Assembly (NCBI RefSeq): GCF_003044445.1
Contig: NZ_POWX01000011.1
Location: 22,045-86,044 of the forward strand
DNA from: Neisseria mucosa
GTDB lineage: Bacteria > Pseudomonadota > Gammaproteobacteria > Burkholderiales > Neisseriaceae
Length of the DNA stretch: 64,000 bases
Direction of reading: 5' to 3'
Position numbers and translations under genes: made by a program. The notes beneath the pieces are model-generated. The model had not been told where the DNA came from, ran no database searches, and saw only the letters and a program-made list of their open reading frames with translations. Below, in pieces: positions 61,418-64,000 of the stretch; position 1 is the stretch's first letter, and each line of letters begins with the position of its first letter.

Positions 61418-61879
61418 TCAATACTCGGGCATCATCTCACCTTCACCACCCATACTGTTTGCCGCATTAACCCGTTCCTGCGCGGCTTTCACTTGATTCT
61501 CCAAACCTTTAATCCGTTCTTGATAGCGGGCGTAGTTTCGCTCGTTGCCATAACGGACCTGTTTGCCCTCTTCCAGATTTTTCTGTGCCTGAGCCAATTC
61601 GTTTTGCGCTGAAGATGAGCCGGGTATTGCGCTGGCTGGTGGAGGTGGCATTTGTTCGGATGGAGCTTTTCCTGAAGCAGCGTTTGCTGATGCCGAGTGT
61701 GCGGACGGTGCGGCGGAGGTATAAACCGAAGGTCTGCCGATATTGCCCGGTTTGCAGTTTTTGCCGCCGGTCTGCGTATAGGTTTTACGCCCTGATTTGT
61801 CGATACATTCAAATACGGGGGATGCCGTTGCTACGACGGAAAATGCGAGCAGTAATGTGCTTAAAATCAATTTATTCAT
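61418..61879 (-). CDS. Secreted DUF4124-like protein with coiled coil
   Basis: A 153-residue exported protein. ATG 61879 has AAAGG upstream and begins a signal peptide (NKLILSTLLLAFSVVATASP). The mature start VFECIDKSGRKTYTQTGGKNCKPGNIGRP is a DUF4124-like module with two cysteines. A low-complexity Ser/Ala/Pro linker and a C-terminal coiled coil (LAQAQKNLEEGKQVRYGNER) follow. Architecture matches the 183-residue protein at 41568. Function unknown, probably periplasmic. Confidence 0.72.
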   Translation of the reverse strand: MNKLILSTLLLAFSVVATASPVFECIDKSGRKTYTQTGGKNCKPGNIGRPSVYTSAAPSAHSASANAASGKAPSEQMPPPPASAIPGSSSAQNELAQAQKNLEEGKQVRYGNERNYARYQERIKGLENQVKAAQERVNAANSMGGEGEMMPEY

Positions 61880-61901
61880 TCTTATACCTTTCATCAAATC
61901 A

Positions 61902-62096
61902 TCAAAACCATATCCACCATGCCACCAAAGCAATGATCATCACCAAATTCGCAATAATAATCGGCTTCCATTGCCGAGGTGCGTGGCGTAATTCTGCGCC
62001 CGATCGCGTGCGGCGGATATAGAAAAACGGACTGAGCAGCATGGATGCGGCGCACAACAGAATAATCACGGCGTAATAGATTTTTTCGGTTTCCAT
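61902..62096 (-). CDS. Small two-helix membrane protein
   Basis: A 64-residue protein. The ATG at 62096 has GGAGGA just upstream, which decides the start (the frame extends to 62129 through a DUS). Two hydrophobic helices, YYAVIILLCAASMLLSPFFY and IIIANLVMIIALVAWWIWF, flank a basic loop (RRTRSGAELRHAPRQWK). Both ends should therefore be outside the cytoplasm. I recognise no family. It precedes the DUF4124-like gene by 22 bases and may be co-transcribed with it. Confidence 0.7.
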   Translation of the reverse strand: METEKIYYAVIILLCAASMLLSPFFYIRRTRSGAELRHAPRQWKPIIIANLVMIIALVAWWIWF

Positions 62097-62195
62097 TTCC
62101 TCCGCCCCCGTTTCAGACGACCTATACAAAATATGCTACAATCGCCGGCGATTATAACACCCTGTTTATCTATATTTATAAAGGTTTTACCAATA

Positions 62196-63824
62196 ATGAT
62201 TTCTACCAACGGCATTACCATGCAGTTCGGCGCGAAGCCGCTGTTTGAAAACGTATCCGTCAAGTTCGGCGAAGGCAACCGCTACGGCTTGATCGGCGCG
62301 AACGGTTCGGGCAAATCCACCTTCATGAAAATCCTCGGCGGCGATTTGGAACAGACTGCGGGCGAAGTCGCGATTGAAAACGGCGTGCGCTTGGGTAAGC
62401 TGCGCCAAGACCAGTTTGCCTACGAAGACATGCGCGTGCTGGACGTGGTGATGATGGGGCATACCGAAATGTGGGCGGCAATGACCGAACGCGACGCGAT
62501 TTACGCCAACCCCGAAGCCACCGAAGACGATTACATGAAAGCCGCCGAACTGGAAGCCAAGTTCGCCGAATACGACGGCTACACCGCCGAAGCGCGCGCC
62601 GCCGAACTGTTGAGCGGCGTGGGCATTTCTGAAGATTTGCACAATGCGACCATGGCGGAAGTCGCCCCTGGCTTCAAGCTGCGCGTATTGCTGGCGCAAG
62701 CCCTGTTCTCCAAACCTGATGTTCTCTTGCTTGACGAGCCGACCAACAACTTGGACATCAACACCATCCGCTGGTTGGAGGGCGTGTTGAACCAATACGA
62801 CTCCACCATGATCATCATCTCGCACGACCGTCACTTTTTGAACGAAGTCTGCACGCACATGGCGGATTTGGACTACAACACCATCACTATCTACCCGGGC
62901 AACTACGACGACTACATGCTCGCTTCCGCCCAATCGCGCGAACGCGCCCTGAAGGACAACGCCAAAGCCAAAGAGAAACTGCAAGAGCTGCAAGAGTTCG
63001 TCGCCCGCTTCTCCGCCAACAAATCCAAAGCCCGTCAGGCAACCAGCCGTCTGAAACAGGCAGACAAAATCAAAGCCGAGATGGTCGAAGTGAAACCTTC
63101 TACCCGCCAAAACCCGTATATCCGCTTTGAAGCCGATGAAAAAGCCAAGCTGCACCGTCAGGCGGTGGAAGTCGAAAACCTGGCCAAACGCTTTGAAACC
63201 CAGTTGTTCAAAAACCTGAGCTTCATCCTCGAAGCCGGCCAGCGCCTCGCCATCATCGGCCCCAACGGCGCGGGTAAATCCACCCTGCTGAAACTCCTTG
63301 CCGGCGCGTTCAACCCCGAATATTCAGACGGCCTCACCCCCGATGCAGGCACCATCAAATGGGCGGAAAAAGCCAACGTCGGCTATTATCCGCAAGACCA
63401 TGAAAACGACTTCGACGTCGATATGAACCTGAGCGAATGGATGCGCCAATGGGGCCAAGAAGGCGACGACGAACAGGTCATCCGCGGCACTTTGGGGCGT
63501 TTGCTCTTCGGCAGCAACGACGTGGTGAAAAAAGTGCAGGTTCTCTCCGGCGGTGAAAAAGGCCGTATGCTCTACGGCAAACTTCTGCTGTTGAAACCCA
63601 ATGTACTGATTATGGACGAACCCACCAACCACATGGACATGGAAAGCATCGAATCGCTGAACATGGCGCTGGAGAAATACAACGGCACGCTGATTTTCGT
63701 ATCGCACGACCGCCAATTCGTCTCCTCGCTCGCCACCCAGATTATCGAGCTGGACGGCAAGGGCGGCTACGAACACTATCTGGGCGATTACGAAAGCTAT
63801 CTGGAGAAAAAAGGCTTGGCTTAA
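62196..63824 (+). CDS. ABC-F family ATPase, YbiT-like
   Basis: A 542-residue ABC-F protein with two ATPase domains and no membrane segments. Walker A GLIGANGSGKSTFMK and IIGPNGAGKSTLLK, Walker B VLLLDEPTNNLD and VLIMDEPTNHMD, and signature LSGGEKGRML in the second half. The linker contains SANKSKARQATSRLKQADK. The opening MISTNGITMQFGAKPLFENVSVKFGEG and the length fit YbiT, a ribosome-associated translation factor. ATG 62196 is preferred over 62133. It is the second ABC-F gene in the window. Confidence 0.9.
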   Translation: MISTNGITMQFGAKPLFENVSVKFGEGNRYGLIGANGSGKSTFMKILGGDLEQTAGEVAIENGVRLGKLRQDQFAYEDMRVLDVVMMGHTEMWAAMTERDAIYANPEATEDDYMKAAELEAKFAEYDGYTAEARAAELLSGVGISEDLHNATMAEVAPGFKLRVLLAQALFSKPDVLLLDEPTNNLDINTIRWLEGVLNQYDSTMIIISHDRHFLNEVCTHMADLDYNTITIYPGNYDDYMLASAQSRERALKDNAKAKEKLQELQEFVARFSANKSKARQATSRLKQADKIKAEMVEVKPSTRQNPYIRFEADEKAKLHRQAVEVENLAKRFETQLFKNLSFILEAGQRLAIIGPNGAGKSTLLKLLAGAFNPEYSDGLTPDAGTIKWAEKANVGYYPQDHENDFDVDMNLSEWMRQWGQEGDDEQVIRGTLGRLLFGSNDVVKKVQVLSGGEKGRMLYGKLLLLKPNVLIMDEPTNHMDMESIESLNMALEKYNGTLIFVSHDRQFVSSLATQIIELDGKGGYEHYLGDYESYLEKKGLA

Positions 63825-63895
63825 TTACGCCGTTTTAATCAATGTCTGAAACACCAACGTCGTCTGAAAGACTGAGACCTTTGCAAAATTCCCCA

Positions 63896-63933
63896 AAATC
63901 CCCTAAATTCCCACCAAGACATTTAGGGGATTT
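63896..63933. terminator. 13-bp hairpin inside the IS end, just before the transposase start
   Basis: AAATCCCCTAAAT and ATTTAGGGGATTT with a 12-base loop, ending three bases before the transposase ATG. It could block read-through transcription from neighbouring genes or hide the ribosome site in such transcripts. Confidence 0.6.
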
Positions 63934-63936
63934 CTC

Positions 63937-64000
63937 ATGAGCACCTTCTTCCGGCAAACCGCCCAAGCCATGATTGCCAAACACATCGACCGCTTCCCAC
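63937..64000 (+). CDS. IS1106-like transposase, N-terminal fragment (cut by window)
   Basis: The ATG opens MSTFFRQTAQAMIAKHIDRF, which matches from memory the N-terminus of IS5-family transposases of the IS1106 group in Neisseria. Only 21 codons are inside the window. The expected full protein is about 330 residues with a DDE catalytic triad further on. Confidence 0.85.
   Translation, partial: MSTFFRQTAQAMIAKHIDRFP

Larger units (their letters stand above)
63874..64000 (+). mobile_element. Left end of an IS1106-like (IS5 family) insertion sequence
   Basis: GAGACCTTTGCAAAATTCC is the left terminal repeat of neisserial IS5-family elements of the IS1106 type. It is followed by a 13-bp perfect inverted repeat (63896-63908 with 63921-63933) and a transposase start at 63937. 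The element runs past the window end, so its right end, target duplication and integrity cannot be judged. It lies 49 bases after the YbiT-like gene, immediately after a DUS. Confidence 0.85.

Noticed and set aside
1..64000. CRISPR array, tRNA, rRNA or prophage
   Set aside because: The regularly recurring short repeats are DUS and CREE; no spacer-like array, tRNA cloverleaf, rRNA sequence or phage gene block was seen.

Overview
This window is chromosomal DNA from a Neisseria. Three signals say so. DNA uptake sequences (DUS) of the form AGGTCGTCTGAAA occur throughout, singly and as inverted pairs that act as terminators. Correia repeat enclosed elements (CREE) with TATAGTGGATTA ends are present in eleven good copies plus one decayed copy. 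The gene sequences themselves (pacA-pacB-ape1a, folE2, gcr, the cystine-type ABC transporter) are neisserial. The DUS dialect has GGTCGTCTGAA rather than the GCCGTCTGAA of meningococcus and gonococcus. It is the one associated with the N. mucosa/N. sicca commensal group, which is the likely source. That species call is inference; the genus is near certain.

Layout. 0-3 kb: lutABC lactate oxidation operon (minus) with a good Fur-box match upstream. 3-9.8 kb: an MdtD-type MFS exporter, a YdgA/DUF945 protein, an OFA-family MFS carrier, a small membrane protein and a lipoprotein. 9.9-15.7 kb: hemB, trxB, then ftsH and rlmE divergent from yhbY. 15.8-20.1 kb: a TonB-dependent siderophore receptor divergent from an SbmA/YddA-type ABC protein. 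20.3-24.7 kb: DUF2130 protein, NfeD + SPFH pair, and cca. 24.7-25.7 kb: a short AT-rich island with a YezG-like immunity protein and broken ORFs. 25.8-32.8 kb: ruvB, gcr, nadE and a BCCT transporter. 33-38.3 kb: ccoI divergent from an unrecognised 41-residue membrane protein, then hflX and fpr. 38.5-45.1 kb: META lipoprotein, a transsulfuration enzyme, folE2, two DUF4124-type secreted proteins lying between CREEs, and an ABC-F protein. 45.2-47.6 kb: amino-acid (probably cystine) ABC importer. 47.9-51.7 kb: peptidoglycan O-acetylation cluster. 52-56.9 kb: glgP and glgX for polysaccharide breakdown. 57-58.8 kb: HlyD-type protein with a TetR regulator. 59.2-61.3 kb: trpD, trpG and a small conserved gene. 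61.4-63.8 kb: a third DUF4124-type protein, a small membrane protein and an ABC-F protein. 63.87 kb to the end: left end of an IS1106-like IS5-family element, cut by the window.

Most of the window is core metabolism and envelope function. The most interesting parts are the CREE-gene-CREE-gene-CREE tract at 41.4-42.9 kb, the independently transcribed 41-residue membrane protein at 35.9 kb, the AT-rich toxin/immunity-like remnant at 24.8-25.7 kb, DUS terminators whose loops carry a second nested hairpin, and an HlyD/TetR pair without its expected ABC partners. No tRNA, rRNA, CRISPR array or complete prophage was seen.
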